A stretch of DNA of 64,000 nt from FEN-1219 sp963744305 (GCA_963744305.1 CAVUTF010000024.1:62001-126000); one strand, 5' to 3'. Numbered from the stretch's first letter, positions 1 to 8,963 are shown. A program made the numbers and translations. Notes: a model not told the origin generated them from the letters alone.

Positions 1-129
1 GCGGTCGGCGCCGCGCTGCGGCAAGGTGCGCGGACACGCGACCTCGTGGGCTCCGAGTCCGAGCGCTGGCTGCGCACCGAAGAGTTCGGCGGCGCGGTGC
101 TCGAGCACCTACCGGATCCCTCTATTTGA
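1..129 (+). CDS. C-terminal end of isocitrate/isopropylmalate dehydrogenase family protein (partial at left edge)
   Basis: Frame 1 is open from the window edge to a TGA at 127-129 and gives 42 residues. The pattern GARTRDL, then RTEEFGGAVLEHL, matches the usual last helix of 3-isopropylmalate and isocitrate dehydrogenases (a G-x-R-T-x-D-L turn, then T-x-E-F-x-x-A-V). The catalytic part lies left of the window, so leucine versus TCA function cannot be told. The ending overlaps, in another frame, the start of a histidine-kinase tail, so this may be a recombination joint. Confidence 0.55.
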   Translation, partial: AVGAALRQGARTRDLVGSESERWLRTEEFGGAVLEHLPDPSI

Positions 130-439
130 TAAGTTGCTGACGACGAAGGCGCACGGAACGGGCCTGGGTCTAGGCATCTGTCGAATGATCATTGACTGGC
201 ACAATGGTCGACTTTCAGCATCGTCACAGCTCGACAAATGGACACGATTAGAAATCGAGCTGCCGATCGGTTCCTCGGTACGCTCGGAGTCTCGCAAGAG
301 AGCTTACCGGCGTAGATCAGAGCCGGAGCTTGAAATAGATCCCATACGATCGCGGATCCGCGTAGGACACGCGCGAGGAGACGCTGTTCAATACTGCGTC
401 TTCGTAATAGTCCTCGTCCATGAGATTAGTGCCACATAG
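116..439 (+). pseudogene. Histidine kinase C-terminal ATPase fragment
   Basis: From about 116 the frame reads LFDKLLTTKAHGTGLGLGIC, then a helix and RLEIELP. This is the end of a GHKL/HATPase_c domain: the F-box-like LFDKLLTTK and the G2 box GTGLGL. The N-box, the G1 box, the phosphoacceptor helix and any sensor domain are missing. The frame also runs on about 40 residues past the normal kinase end, into the antisense of the TonB receptor remnant. It looks like a displaced 3' fragment with no start of its own. Function is doubtful. Confidence 0.55.
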
Positions 440-2157
440 GCCGAACTCCCAACGCTTGCCCGCATAGGCGATGCGAGCGTTCAAAACGCCGTAAGCATGC
501 TGCTTCAACCACTCTGTTTCGGGCGTGGCGGAGAAATCGAAGTAGTAGTCGCCTTTGTAGGCGTAGTTGACGTAGAACGGCATGCGACCGCCGCCGGCCA
601 GGCGCCGCTCGTAGCGAACACCGGCGTACAGCGCTTGATCCGGTGCACGGAGCAGTGACCGACCGCGCACATCCAGCGCGCCGGCGAGCGGCGCGCTGCC
701 GTACGGCGGCACGTGAAGCGGCACGAGCACGACGGCGGTATAGTCGGTGTACTCGCTGTCGATGAACGCCACGCCGCCGTACAGCGTGAGGTAGGCGCTC
801 AGCGCGACATAGAAATCGATCTCGAGGCCTTTGACCTCGGCGTAGGCCGCGTTCTCGGTTGCAAGGAACGCGCCTGCGCCTCCGCGTGTCACCTGGAGGT
901 CTTTCGATGTCGGAGGCGAAAACCGCCGAGTTGATGCGCAAGCGCGCGTCGAAAAGGTCCGACTTCAGGCCGATTTCGTAGCTGTCCACGATCTCGGGAT
1001 CGAGCACGCGTTGAGCGAAGCGGGATAGTTGTACCCACCACTCTTGAAGCCGCGCGAGTAGCTCAGGTAGGACAGCGCGAAGCGCGCTCGGTACTGGATA
1101 GACGCACGAGGGCTGACCTCTTCCCAGTCTATTGCGTCAGCGTACGGAGTCGGAGCGTTGGTAGAAGGAGTCCGGGACGGCGGCAGCGTTCGTCCTTCCT
1201 CTCACGGCTCCAACGAAGCGACGAGCGACAGCGTACACTGCTTGTTGAATGCATGCTGCACTTGACCAAATACTGCATACGCTTCGGTGTCGATCTGCTG
1301 CAAGCCGTTCGGAGACATAGGTTACTACCGCATAGAAGCGGCTGCGCCGACAACGAGTCTTTGAACACGTGAAAGTTGCTTCCGTCTTCGTGGTAATAGA
1401 AAACGCGCCTGTGAGCCATTTGAACGAGGAGTCGCTAGTGGAAAGAATGTGAAACTGCTGGACTCAGGAGGCGCTCGTTTCCGTTGCGTACAGATCGATC
1501 AGCGGGGTGCTGGAAGCATCAACGTCGAAGGTATGGACGTAGTACGCGTCTGTGTACGTCGTGATAGACACGAAGTCGACGTCGCCGAAGTAGGAGTAGA
1601 AGCGCAGGTCCGCGGCTGCTTAGCGCAGATCGTTGTCGCCATCGATAGCTGAAGCGAAGTGTTCTCGATCTTGGCTCGTCACACCACCGTACAGAGCGAC
1701 GCCGCGATTGGCTTCTGGCACTCCGGCCGAGATGACGTCGCGGCTCGTCCAGTCGGTATAACGCCACCACGACACGCTGAGCTTCGCCGCGGCTCAGTCG
1801 CTGACGTCGCAGAGCAGCTTCGAGCGAAGCGACTGCCTGTCCAGGTCGTGGCTCTCCATGAGACCGGTCGGCACGAGATTGGTTGCGAAACCGTCGCGCT
1901 TCTCGATCCCAGCTGTGATCTGCCCGCGCAACGCGTCCGATAGCGGACTACCTCCCAAGGCGCGGAGCACCGCATGTTCGTGGTCGCCGATTTTGCGCGG
2001 CGATCTACATGGAGGGATCGTGGCCGGGATCCTTCGTGATCGCACGGATCGCACCGCCAGCAGCGTTGCGGCCGTAGAGCGTTCCTTGAGGGCCCTTCAG
2101 CACCTCCACCCGTTCGACATCCAGCATATCGAACATCGTTAGAGGATCTCGCTCACG
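317..2157 (-). pseudogene. TonB-dependent receptor, 5'-truncated and multiply frameshifted
   Basis: The minus strand carries a plug-domain piece at about 2130 (RVEVLKGPQGTLYGRNAAGG), followed by beta-barrel segments in different frames. Examples are a stretch ending YTDWTSRDVISAG near 1750, YFGDVDFVSITTYTDAYY near 1570, a piece beginning MLDPEIVDSYEIGLK near 1000, and a long barrel end from about 890 to the stop at 317 (NLMDEDYYEDA, then YGIYFKLRL). Such receptors import siderophores, cobalamin or other ligands across the outer membrane. The signal peptide, TonB box and first half of the plug are absent: homology stops at about 2157, where the neighbouring gene's stop codon lies. At least five frame changes are needed. 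The missing 5' end makes it a true remnant even if some frameshifts are sequencing errors. Confidence 0.75.
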
Positions 2158-2706
2158 TCAGGGCGCGCTTTCCGGCGCGCATCCAGCGGCGCCCGTCGTT
2201 GCCGCTTGCTCTTCAGCGCGGTTCTCCTGCATCCGGCGTTGGAGCCGGCGCCCAATGAACGCGCCCGCGGCCGCGCCGGCGGCGGTCGAAAGGTCACTCT
2301 CGCCGACCTCCTTGCCGACAGCACCGCCAACCACGGCACCGATTGCCGTACCTGCGATCGCATGCTGATCCTTCGGCCCGCAGTTCTCGACGGGCTCGGC
2401 CGGGGCCGCAGCCACCGTAGGCGTCGGCTCGACGGGTTGCGCTGCGGGCGCCGCCGCCTTCGGCGGGGCCGATGGCGCGGCACGGCGCGGCGCCGGCGCT
2501 GCAGTCGGTTGTTGCGCGACCGTCGGTGCGGCCGCGGCGCGCTCGATGCGCACTGGCTCCGGCTGAATCACGGCCGGCTCGCGTTCGACCATAGCGACCT
2601 CCGGCTCGCTCGGCGCGCCCTTGCCGAGGAACGCAAATGCCGCGACTCCGCCCGCCGTCGCGACTCCGATACCCGCAACGACGCCGATCAATATTGACTT
2701 GCTCAT
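2158..2706 (-). CDS. Glycine-zipper 2TM-domain envelope protein
   Basis: The ORF is 182 aa. It starts at 2706 behind a strong Shine-Dalgarno (GGAGG, 9 bases upstream). The N-terminus is a signal anchor (about residues 4-28, ILIGVVAGIGVATAGGVAAF). Residues 30-105 are a low-complexity Ala/Pro/Glu linker, and about 110-155 form a glycine zipper (AIAGTAIGAVVGGAVGKEVG, then AAGAAAGAFIGRRL). This domain is typical of Rick_17kDa/SlyB-like proteins that associate with the outer membrane. The cellular role is unknown. It is divergent from the his operon (218 bp apart). Confidence 0.7.
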   Translation of the reverse strand: MSKSILIGVVAGIGVATAGGVAAFAFLGKGAPSEPEVAMVEREPAVIQPEPVRIERAAAAPTVAQQPTAAPAPRRAAPSAPPKAAAPAAQPVEPTPTVAAAPAEPVENCGPKDQHAIAGTAIGAVVGGAVGKEVGESDLSTAAGAAAGAFIGRRLQRRMQENRAEEQAATTGAAGCAPESAP

Positions 2707-2854
2707 CAGGTGACCCTCCTTGGCCTAGCTGCCACTCTGCCGTGGGGAATCGCGCGCGATCTACGAAGCGGGTCACAACGCGCATGAGGCGCTTGGGCGC
2801 CTGCGGCTTTCGACTCTTTTTTGTAAAGTTCGAGCTTGACCCGCCCTGCCGTTT

Positions 2855-2894
2855 GTATTAGCGTGCTAACGCGTTAATACATTAGCGCGTTAAT
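2855..2894. promoter_or_regulatory. Tandem palindromic operator in front of the his operon
   Basis: Two dyads lie side by side, 31 bp before the regulator gene. The first is GTATTA-N14-TAATAC (2855-2880), whose interior is also nearly symmetric. The second is ATTAGCGCGTTAAT (2881-2894, 12 of 14 positions symmetric). A third half-like CGTTAG follows at 2896. A TTGACC hexamer at 2836-2841 is a possible -35 box. Placement directly before a TrpR-family gene suggests autoregulated control of the operon; this is inference. Confidence 0.5.
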
Positions 2895-2924
2895 CCGTTA
2901 GGACGAATCGAGGCAAAACTCCTC

Positions 2925-3233
2925 ATGAAGACACATCGCGGCTTGTCGGCGCGCACGGTCGCTCGGGCAGAGCAAGGGCTCTATCGAGCGATCTTGAGCC
3001 TGCGGACGGAGGCTGAGTGTGAAAGGTTTTTCGCCGACCTCTGCACGCCCGCCGAGCTCGAGGAGCTGGTCGACCGTTGGGCGGTCGTCACTTATCTCAA
3101 GGACGGCCTGCCCTACCGCAAGATTCACGAGCTCACCGGCGTTTCGGTGACGACGATCGGCCGCGTCGCCCGCTTCCTCACGAACGGAAACGGCGGCTAT
3201 CAAGTCGCTCTCGACCGGCTGAAACCGATCTGA
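2925..3233 (+). CDS. TrpR/YerC-YecD family regulator
   Basis: A 102-aa protein with the all-helical TrpR-superfamily layout: a helical N-terminal half (CERFFADLCTPAELEELVDRW), then a helix-turn-helix at about 68-90 (YRKIHELTGVSVTTIGRV). YerC-like proteins are TrpR-fold DNA-binding proteins. The stop codon is one base before the GTG and 10 bases before the ATG of hisG, so it is the first gene of the his operon. The palindromes just upstream are its likely target, making it the probable histidine-responsive repressor. The ligand is not visible from sequence. Confidence 0.8.
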   Translation: MKTHRGLSARTVARAEQGLYRAILSLRTEAECERFFADLCTPAELEELVDRWAVVTYLKDGLPYRKIHELTGVSVTTIGRVARFLTNGNGGYQVALDRLKPI

Positions 3234-3243
3234 GGTGATCGCC

Positions 3244-4149
3244 ATGCGCATCACGACCGACGAAAGGATCAAGATCGCCGTGCAGAAGTCCGGCCGGCTG
3301 ACCGAGCACTCGCTCGAGCTGCTCGTGCGCTGCGGCCTTTCCTACTCGCGCGGCAAGGATCAGCTGATCTGCTACGGCGAGAACATGCCGGTCGACGTGC
3401 TGCTCGTCCGCGACGACGACATCCCGCGGCTCGTACAAGAGGATATCTGCGATCTCGGCATCGTCGGCCTCAACGTGATCGAGGAACGGCGGCTCGAGCT
3501 GCTCGAGCAACGGCCGGCGGCGCTGTTCAGCGAGATCAGCCGCCTCGACTTCGGCCACTGCCGTCTATCGTTCGGCGTGCCGGACGGGACGCCGTTCAAC
3601 GGCCCCGAATCCCTGCGCGGCAAGAAGATCGCGACGAGCTATCCGCGGATCGTCCGCGAGTACCTCGCGCGCCACGGGATCGAAGCGCAAGTTGTGATGT
3701 TCTCGGGCGCCGTCGAGATCGCGCCGAGCCTCGGCAAGGCGGATATGATTTGCGACCTCGTTTCGAGCGGGTCGACCCTGCGCGCGCATCAGCTTTACGA
3801 GGCCGAAACGATTCTTGAAAGCCGCGCGACGCTGATCCAGACGCCGGTCGCGATCGCGCCCGCTAAGGCCAAGTGGCTGCAGCGGCTGCTGCAAAGGGTT
3901 CAGGGAGTGCTGCAGGTCAAGGAAAGCAAGTACATCATGCTGCACGCGCCGCGTTCCGCGCTGAAGGAGATCACGGCGCTGCTGCCCGGCAGCGAAGCGC
4001 CGACGATCATGCCGCTCGAGGGCCGGGACGACAAAGTCGCGGTGCACGCCGTGTGCCGCGAGAACGTATTCTGGGAGACGTTGGAGCAGCTCAAGGAGGC
4101 CGGCGCGAGTTCGATGCTCGTGCTGCCCGTCGAGAAGATGCTGTCTTAG
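3244..4149 (+). CDS. hisG: ATP phosphoribosyltransferase (long form)
   Basis: Catalyses the first committed step of histidine synthesis, ATP + PRPP to phosphoribosyl-ATP, in the cytosol. At about 300 aa it is the long, HisZ-independent form. The N-terminal catalytic domain (KIAVQKSGRL, ENMPVDVLLVRDDDIP, the PRPP-loop region DMICDLVSSGSTL) is followed by a C-terminal allosteric domain (KYIMLHAPRSAL, then WETLEQLKEAGASS, LVLPVEKML). This closely resembles the enterobacterial enzyme, so feedback inhibition by histidine is expected. ATG 3244 matches family starts better than GTG 3235, which lies 1 base after the previous stop. The frame is intact. Confidence 0.95.
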   Translation: MRITTDERIKIAVQKSGRLTEHSLELLVRCGLSYSRGKDQLICYGENMPVDVLLVRDDDIPRLVQEDICDLGIVGLNVIEERRLELLEQRPAALFSEISRLDFGHCRLSFGVPDGTPFNGPESLRGKKIATSYPRIVREYLARHGIEAQVVMFSGAVEIAPSLGKADMICDLVSSGSTLRAHQLYEAETILESRATLIQTPVAIAPAKAKWLQRLLQRVQGVLQVKESKYIMLHAPRSALKEITALLPGSEAPTIMPLEGRDDKVAVHAVCRENVFWETLEQLKEAGASSMLVLPVEKMLS

Positions 4150-4158
4150 CGTTCTGCG

Positions 4159-5487
4159 ATGAAGCCGTACATCTGGAGCGAATTGACCGCGGAACAGCAG
4201 CGCAAGCTGCTGACGCGGCCGGCCCTGGCCGACGACGATCGCTTGCGCGACGCAGTCGCCGACATCATCGCGCGCGTGCGCCGCGACGGCGACGCGGCGC
4301 TCTTTGATCTCACGGCGCAGCTCGACGGCGTGGAACTCGAATCGCTCGAGGTGCGCGAGGCCGAATTTCAGCGCGCGGAAGACCGCCTGAGCGAGGCGCA
4401 GCGCGCCGCGATTCGCGCGGCCGCCGCCAACATCGAGACGTTCCACGCGCCGCAGCTCCCGGTCGAGCTCGCGATCGACACGGCGCCCGGCGTGCGCTGT
4501 GAGCGGGTGTGGCGACCGATAGCAAGTGTCGGGCTGTATGTGCCCGCCGGCACGGCGCCCCTCCCCTCCACGGCGCTGATGCTCGGCATTCCCGCGCGGC
4601 TTGCGAGCTGCCCGACGCGCGTGATGTGCAGCCCCGTGCAGAGCGACGGCGACGTCGACGCGGCCGTGCTCTATGCCGCGCGCGTCGCAGGCGTGCAGCG
4701 CGTGTTCAAGCTCGGCGGCGCGCAGGCGATCGCGGCGCTGGCGTACGGCACCGCGACGGTACCGAAGGTCGACAAGGTATTCGGCCCCGGCAGCACGTGG
4801 GTGACCGAAGCGAAGGCGCAAGTGGATAGGGATCCGGCCGGCGCGGCACGCGACTACCCGGCCGGGCCGTCCGAGGTGCTCGTCATCGCCGACGCCCTCG
4901 CGAATCCGGTGTTCGTCGCGGCGGACCTGCTGTCGCAAGCGGAGCACGGCGAGGATTCGCAGGTGCTCCTGATCACGACGAGCGGCGAGCTCGCGGTGGC
5001 CGTCGCGGCGCAGATCGATGCGCAGAAGGCGCGCTTGCCGCGGCAGGGCGTCGTCGACGGCGCGCTCGCGCATTCGGCCGCGATCGTCGTGGAGGATGTT
5101 GCGACGGCATTCGCGATCGCGAATCGTTACGCGCCAGAGCACCTGATCCTACAGATCGAGCGGCCGCGCGAATGGCTGTCGAGCGTGCAAGCCGCCGGGT
5201 CGGTGTTTCTCGGCCCATGGACGCCCGAGTCCGTCGGCGACTATTGCAGCGGCACGAACCACGTGCTGCCGACGTACGGTTTCGCGCGCCGTTATTCGAG
5301 CCTCGGCGTCACCGACTTCGTTCGCTCGATGACGGTTCAGGAGCTCACGATTGAAGGGATCCGCAACATCGGACCGATCGCGGCGGAGCTCGCCGGTCTC
5401 GAGCGGCTCGAGGCGCACGCGTGGGCCGTCACGGAGCGCCTCAACTACATCGCGGCCGCAACGACGCGCGACGAGGCAAGCACATGA
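4159..5487 (+). CDS. hisD: Histidinol dehydrogenase
   Basis: Oxidises L-histidinol to L-histidine in two NAD-dependent steps; zinc enzyme, cytosolic. The ORF is 442 aa, the normal length. Visible hallmarks are the nucleotide-site segment FGPGSTWVTEAKAQV, the zinc-site segment LLSQAEHGEDSQV and the catalytic EHLIL. It begins 9 bp after hisG, and its stop overlaps the hisC start (ATGA), so the two are translationally coupled. The family usually reads GPGNQ/GPGN at the loop; here GPGST, a mild variation. Confidence 0.95.
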   Translation: MKPYIWSELTAEQQRKLLTRPALADDDRLRDAVADIIARVRRDGDAALFDLTAQLDGVELESLEVREAEFQRAEDRLSEAQRAAIRAAAANIETFHAPQLPVELAIDTAPGVRCERVWRPIASVGLYVPAGTAPLPSTALMLGIPARLASCPTRVMCSPVQSDGDVDAAVLYAARVAGVQRVFKLGGAQAIAALAYGTATVPKVDKVFGPGSTWVTEAKAQVDRDPAGAARDYPAGPSEVLVIADALANPVFVAADLLSQAEHGEDSQVLLITTSGELAVAVAAQIDAQKARLPRQGVVDGALAHSAAIVVEDVATAFAIANRYAPEHLILQIERPREWLSSVQAAGSVFLGPWTPESVGDYCSGTNHVLPTYGFARRYSSLGVTDFVRSMTVQELTIEGIRNIGPIAAELAGLERLEAHAWAVTERLNYIAAATTRDEAST

Positions 5488-6575
5488 GTAAGCTGCTCGA
5501 TCTCGCGCGCCCGGAGCTGCGCAGCGTGCGTCCGTACACTCCGGCTTCGTACGAGCCGGGCTTGGTACGGCTCAACGCGAACGAGTCGCCGTGGCGCACG
5601 CCCGGCGACAACACCGATCGCGGGTTGAATGTGTATCCGCCGCCGCGCCCGGCGGCCCTGACCGAGCGGCTCGCGAGCTACTACGGCATCGACCCACGGC
5701 AGATCCTCGTCACGCGCGGCAGCAGCGAGGCGATCGACGTGCTGATCCGCGGCTTTTGCGCCGCGGGCCGCGACGGCATCTTGATCTGCCCGCCGACGTT
5801 CGACATGTACCGGCTCTACGCGGGCATTCAAGGCGCCGACGTGCGGCGCGTGCCGCTGCTGCGCGACCGCAACTTCGCGCTCGACGCCGAGAAGGTGCTC
5901 GCCTCGGTCGACGAGACGACGAAGATCATCTTCCTCTGCTCGCCGAACAATCCGACCGGCAACTCGTTGCCTCGCGCCGACGTCGAGACCGTGTGCCGCG
6001 AGGTGAGCGGCCGTGCGCTCGTCGTGATCGACGAGGCGTATCACGAGTTCGCGGACGCAAAGGATTTTCTCGAGCTGCGCAATCGCTACGAGCACGTGGT
6101 GCTGCTGCGAACGCTGTCGAAATTCGTGTCGCTGGCCGGCGTGCGCTGCGGGCTGCTGATCGCAGCGCCCGAGATCGTCGAGTTCTCGCAGAACGTGCTG
6201 CCGCCCTACACTTTTCCGACGCCGTCGATCGAGCTAGTGCTGCAGGCCTTATCGAAGGAATCGCTGCGCGTCTCGCTGGAACGCGTCGTGTTGCTCAAGC
6301 GCGAGCGTCGCAGGCTCGCGACGGCGCTGCTCGACGTGCCGCAAGTGACGAAGGTCTACGCGAGCGACTCCAACTTCATTCTCGTCCAGACCGCGAGCGG
6401 CGATAGATTCCGCGAAACTGCACGCCGCGCGGGAATACTCGTGCGCACTTTCGACGATCCGCTGCTCGCGAACTGCGTGCGCATCACGGTGGGACGGCCC
6501 GAGGACAACGATCGGCTCCTGACTGCCGTGGCGGGCGTCGTCGCAGAACCCCCGGAGAGGCGCCGCGATGCGTAA
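5484..6575 (+). CDS. hisC: Histidinol-phosphate aminotransferase
   Basis: PLP enzyme converting imidazole-acetol phosphate and glutamate to histidinol phosphate. The protein is 363 aa when started at ATG 5484, which overlaps the hisD stop as ATGA. A longer open frame upstream lies inside hisD and is not used. Motifs are LNANESPW at the N-terminus, CSPNNPTGN, VIDEAYHEF and the PLP lysine in LRTLSKFVSLAGVRCG (fold type I). The 3' end overlaps hisB by 8 bp. The frame is intact. Confidence 0.95.
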   Translation: MSKLLDLARPELRSVRPYTPASYEPGLVRLNANESPWRTPGDNTDRGLNVYPPPRPAALTERLASYYGIDPRQILVTRGSSEAIDVLIRGFCAAGRDGILICPPTFDMYRLYAGIQGADVRRVPLLRDRNFALDAEKVLASVDETTKIIFLCSPNNPTGNSLPRADVETVCREVSGRALVVIDEAYHEFADAKDFLELRNRYEHVVLLRTLSKFVSLAGVRCGLLIAAPEIVEFSQNVLPPYTFPTPSIELVLQALSKESLRVSLERVVLLKRERRRLATALLDVPQVTKVYASDSNFILVQTASGDRFRETARRAGILVRTFDDPLLANCVRITVGRPEDNDRLLTAVAGVVAEPPERRRDA

Positions 6576-7626
6576 AGTCCTGTTTCTGGATCGCGGCGGC
6601 ACGTTGATCGAGGAAGCCGTGCGGGAGCCGATGACGAGCGTCGAGCAGGTGCGGCTCGTGGCCGGCGTCATCCCCGCGCTGCTGCGCGCACGCTCGGCCG
6701 GCTACGAGCTCGTGATCGTGACGAATCAGCGCGGGCTCGGAACGCCGGCGCATCCTCGCGAGCCGTACGAGCACATCGACGCATTCGTGCGCGCGCTGTT
6801 CGCATCGCAAGGCATCGAATTCGCGGCGACGTTCGTCTGCGAGCACATGGCCGAGGCGGCGTGCGGCTGCCGCAAGCCCGCGATCGGCTTGGTCCGTGAC
6901 TACGTGAACGCGGCGCCGCTCGACCGCGTCGCTTCCGCGATGGTCGGCGATCGCGACACGGACCTCGAGTTCGCGCGCAACTTGAGCATCCGCGGCTTCA
7001 AGCTCGGCGACGGCGCCGGCTGGGCCGAGATCGCGCACGAGCTCTTCGACCGGCCGCGCAGGGCATCGGTACTACGCAGGACACGCGAGACCGACATTCG
7101 CGTCGACGTCGACCTCGACCGCGAAGCGGAGGCGAGAGCCTCGACCGGCATCGGGTTTTTCGATCACATGCTCGAGCAGCTCGGCAAGCACGGCGGGTTC
7201 AAGCTCGACGTGCAATGCAGCGGCGATCTGCAGATCGACGAGCACCACACGGTGGAAGACGTCGCGCTCGCGCTCGGCCAGGCGTTGCGCGAAGCGCTCG
7301 GCGACAAGCGCGGCATACAGCGCTACGGGTTCCTGCTGCCGATGGACGAAGCGGACGCCGAAGTCTCGATCGACCTCGGCGGCCGGCCGTTCATTGTGTT
7401 CAACGGCCAGTTTCCGCGGGAACGCGTCGGCGGGCTGCCGACCGAGCTCGTCCCGCACTTTTTTAGGTCGCTCGCGGAGACGCTCCGCGCGGCGATCCAC
7501 ATTCGCGTGCGCGGCGAGAACGCACACCACATGGTGGAGGTCTGTTTTAAAGGAGTGGCTCGAGCGCTGCGCCAAGCGATCGAGCGGCGCGGCGACGAGC
7601 TGCCGACCACGAAGGGACAACTGTGA
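6568..7626 (+). CDS. hisB: Bifunctional histidinol-phosphatase / imidazoleglycerol-phosphate dehydratase
   Basis: A fusion of 352 aa. The HAD-type phosphatase (about 1-165) has zinc-type cysteines (CEHMAEAACGC) and motif MVGDRDTD. IGP dehydratase (about 167-352) has GFFDHMLEQLGKHGGF, DEHHTVEDVALALG and the second metal-ligand set DEADAEVSIDLGGRP, HHMVE. The dehydratase half looks complete. The phosphatase half reads LDRGGT where the family has DxDGT: the nucleophile Asp8 is kept, but the second aspartate, the general acid/base, is Gly10 (codon GGC). It overlaps hisC by 8 bp and hisH by 4 bp. The change could be real loss of phosphatase activity or a single-base error. Confidence 0.93.
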   Translation: MRKVLFLDRGGTLIEEAVREPMTSVEQVRLVAGVIPALLRARSAGYELVIVTNQRGLGTPAHPREPYEHIDAFVRALFASQGIEFAATFVCEHMAEAACGCRKPAIGLVRDYVNAAPLDRVASAMVGDRDTDLEFARNLSIRGFKLGDGAGWAEIAHELFDRPRRASVLRRTRETDIRVDVDLDREAEARASTGIGFFDHMLEQLGKHGGFKLDVQCSGDLQIDEHHTVEDVALALGQALREALGDKRGIQRYGFLLPMDEADAEVSIDLGGRPFIVFNGQFPRERVGGLPTELVPHFFRSLAETLRAAIHIRVRGENAHHMVEVCFKGVARALRQAIERRGDELPTTKGQL

Positions 7627-8219
7627 GCACGGATCCGGTCATCATCGGTGGCTGCGGCGCGAATCTCGCGTCGCTGCGCTTCGCGCTCCAGCGGCTCGGC
7701 GTCGACGTGCCCGTGACCGAGGATCCGGAGCGCGCGCTGCGCGCGAGCCATGTGATCCTCCCGGGCGTCGGCGCAGCGAAACCGGCGATGGCTCGGCTGC
7801 GCGACGCCGGCTTCGTCGACGTCGTGCCGAAGCTCAAGGTACCGGTGCTCGGCATCTGCCTCGGCATGCAGCTGTTGTTCTCGGATTCGGACGAGGAAGA
7901 CACGCCCTGCCTCGGTGTCATCGAAGGCCGCGTGTGCCTCTTGCCGCAGAGCCCGGAGCTCCCCGTGCCGCAGATGGGTTGGAATCGACTCCGCTTTCGT
8001 GGCGATTCGGCTCTCTTGCGCGGTGTCGAGAACGGCGCCTATGCCTACTTCGTGCACAGCTACGCGGCCCCCGAAGGCCCGTATGCGCGTGCGGTCACGG
8101 ACTACGGCGGGGCGTTCTGCGCGGTCGTCGAGCAGGACAACTTCTTCGGCACGCAGTTTCACCCGGAGCGCTCCTCGTCCGTCGGTGCGCGGATCCTGCG
8201 CAACTTCCTGGGCTTCTGA
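7623..8219 (+). CDS. hisH: Imidazole glycerol phosphate synthase, glutaminase subunit
   Basis: A class I glutamine amidotransferase of 198 aa that feeds ammonia to HisF for synthesis of imidazole glycerol phosphate and AICAR. The nucleophile Cys is in GICLGMQLLF. The His and Glu of the triad are in GTQFHPERSS near the C-terminus, and the oxyanion strand is LPGVGA. The start is GTG at 7623, which overlaps the hisB stop by 4 bp. Its partner hisF is two genes downstream. The frame is intact. Confidence 0.95.
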   Translation: MSTDPVIIGGCGANLASLRFALQRLGVDVPVTEDPERALRASHVILPGVGAAKPAMARLRDAGFVDVVPKLKVPVLGICLGMQLLFSDSDEEDTPCLGVIEGRVCLLPQSPELPVPQMGWNRLRFRGDSALLRGVENGAYAYFVHSYAAPEGPYARAVTDYGGAFCAVVEQDNFFGTQFHPERSSSVGARILRNFLGF

Positions 8220-8225
8220 GCTCGC

Positions 8226-8963
8226 ATGCAGCTCATCCCCGCGATCGACATCCGGGACGGCCGCTGCGTGCGGCTGCTGAAGGGCGATTTCGCGCGCGAG
8301 ACGCGGTACGACGTCGACGCGCGCGAGCTCGCGGTCCGGTACCGCGAGCTCGGCGCGGCGTGGCTGCACGTCGTTGACCTCGACGGCGCCGCGCGCGGCG
8401 CGCCTCAGAACACTGCGCTCGTCGAGCAAATTCGCGAGCGCGCCGGCTTGCTCGTGCAATTCGGCGGCGGCGTTCGCGACCGGCAGAGTCTCGAGCGGGC
8501 GCTCGCGATCGCCGACCGCGTCGTGATCGGCAGCCTCGCAGTGACAGAGCCCGAGCTCGTCAGTACTTGGCTCGAGGAATTCGGCTCGGAGCGGCTGACG
8601 CTTGCGCTCGACGTGCGCATCGGCTCGGACGGCGAAGCCGCGATCGCGACGCACGGTTGGACGCGAGCGTCGTCCGCGACCCTCGCTTCGACCGTCGAAC
8701 GCTTTTTGCCTGCCGGTCTGCAACACGTGCTCTGCACGGACATCGAACGCGATGGCGCGTTGAGCGGCCCGAACGTCGAGCTCTACGCAAACTGCGTCGC
8801 GCGGTGGCCGACAGTGCAGCTTCAGGCCTCCGGCGGGGTCCGCGACGCCGCCGACCTCGCGGCGCTCGCCGCGACGGGGGTCGCGGCCGCGATCTCGGGC
8901 CGCGCGCTGCTCGACGGACGCATCAACGACTCGGAGATCCGGCGATTCTCACCAAACGCATAA
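8226..8963 (+). CDS. hisA: ProFAR isomerase (phosphoribosylformimino-5-aminoimidazole carboxamide ribotide isomerase)
   Basis: A (beta-alpha)8-barrel isomerase of 245 aa acting between HisI and HisHF in histidine synthesis. Typical elements are LIPAIDIRDGRCVRLLKGDF at the N-terminus with the catalytic Asp, LVQFGGGVRD at the first phosphate site, the central LDVR strand with LCTDIERDG, and ASGGVRDAAD at the second phosphate site. Its start is 6 bp after hisH. Its last 19 bases overlap the presumed hisF start. The frame is intact. Confidence 0.95.
   Translation: MQLIPAIDIRDGRCVRLLKGDFARETRYDVDARELAVRYRELGAAWLHVVDLDGAARGAPQNTALVEQIRERAGLLVQFGGGVRDRQSLERALAIADRVVIGSLAVTEPELVSTWLEEFGSERLTLALDVRIGSDGEAAIATHGWTRASSATLASTVERFLPAGLQHVLCTDIERDGALSGPNVELYANCVARWPTVQLQASGGVRDAADLAALAATGVAAAISGRALLDGRINDSEIRRFSPNA

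Noticed and set aside
3565..5142. Long 525-codon minus-strand open frame
   Set aside because: It is antisense to hisG/hisD, Arg/His-rich, and without family features; a GC-codon shadow.
7323..8726. Long 467-codon minus-strand open frame
   Set aside because: Shadow of hisB, hisH and hisA.
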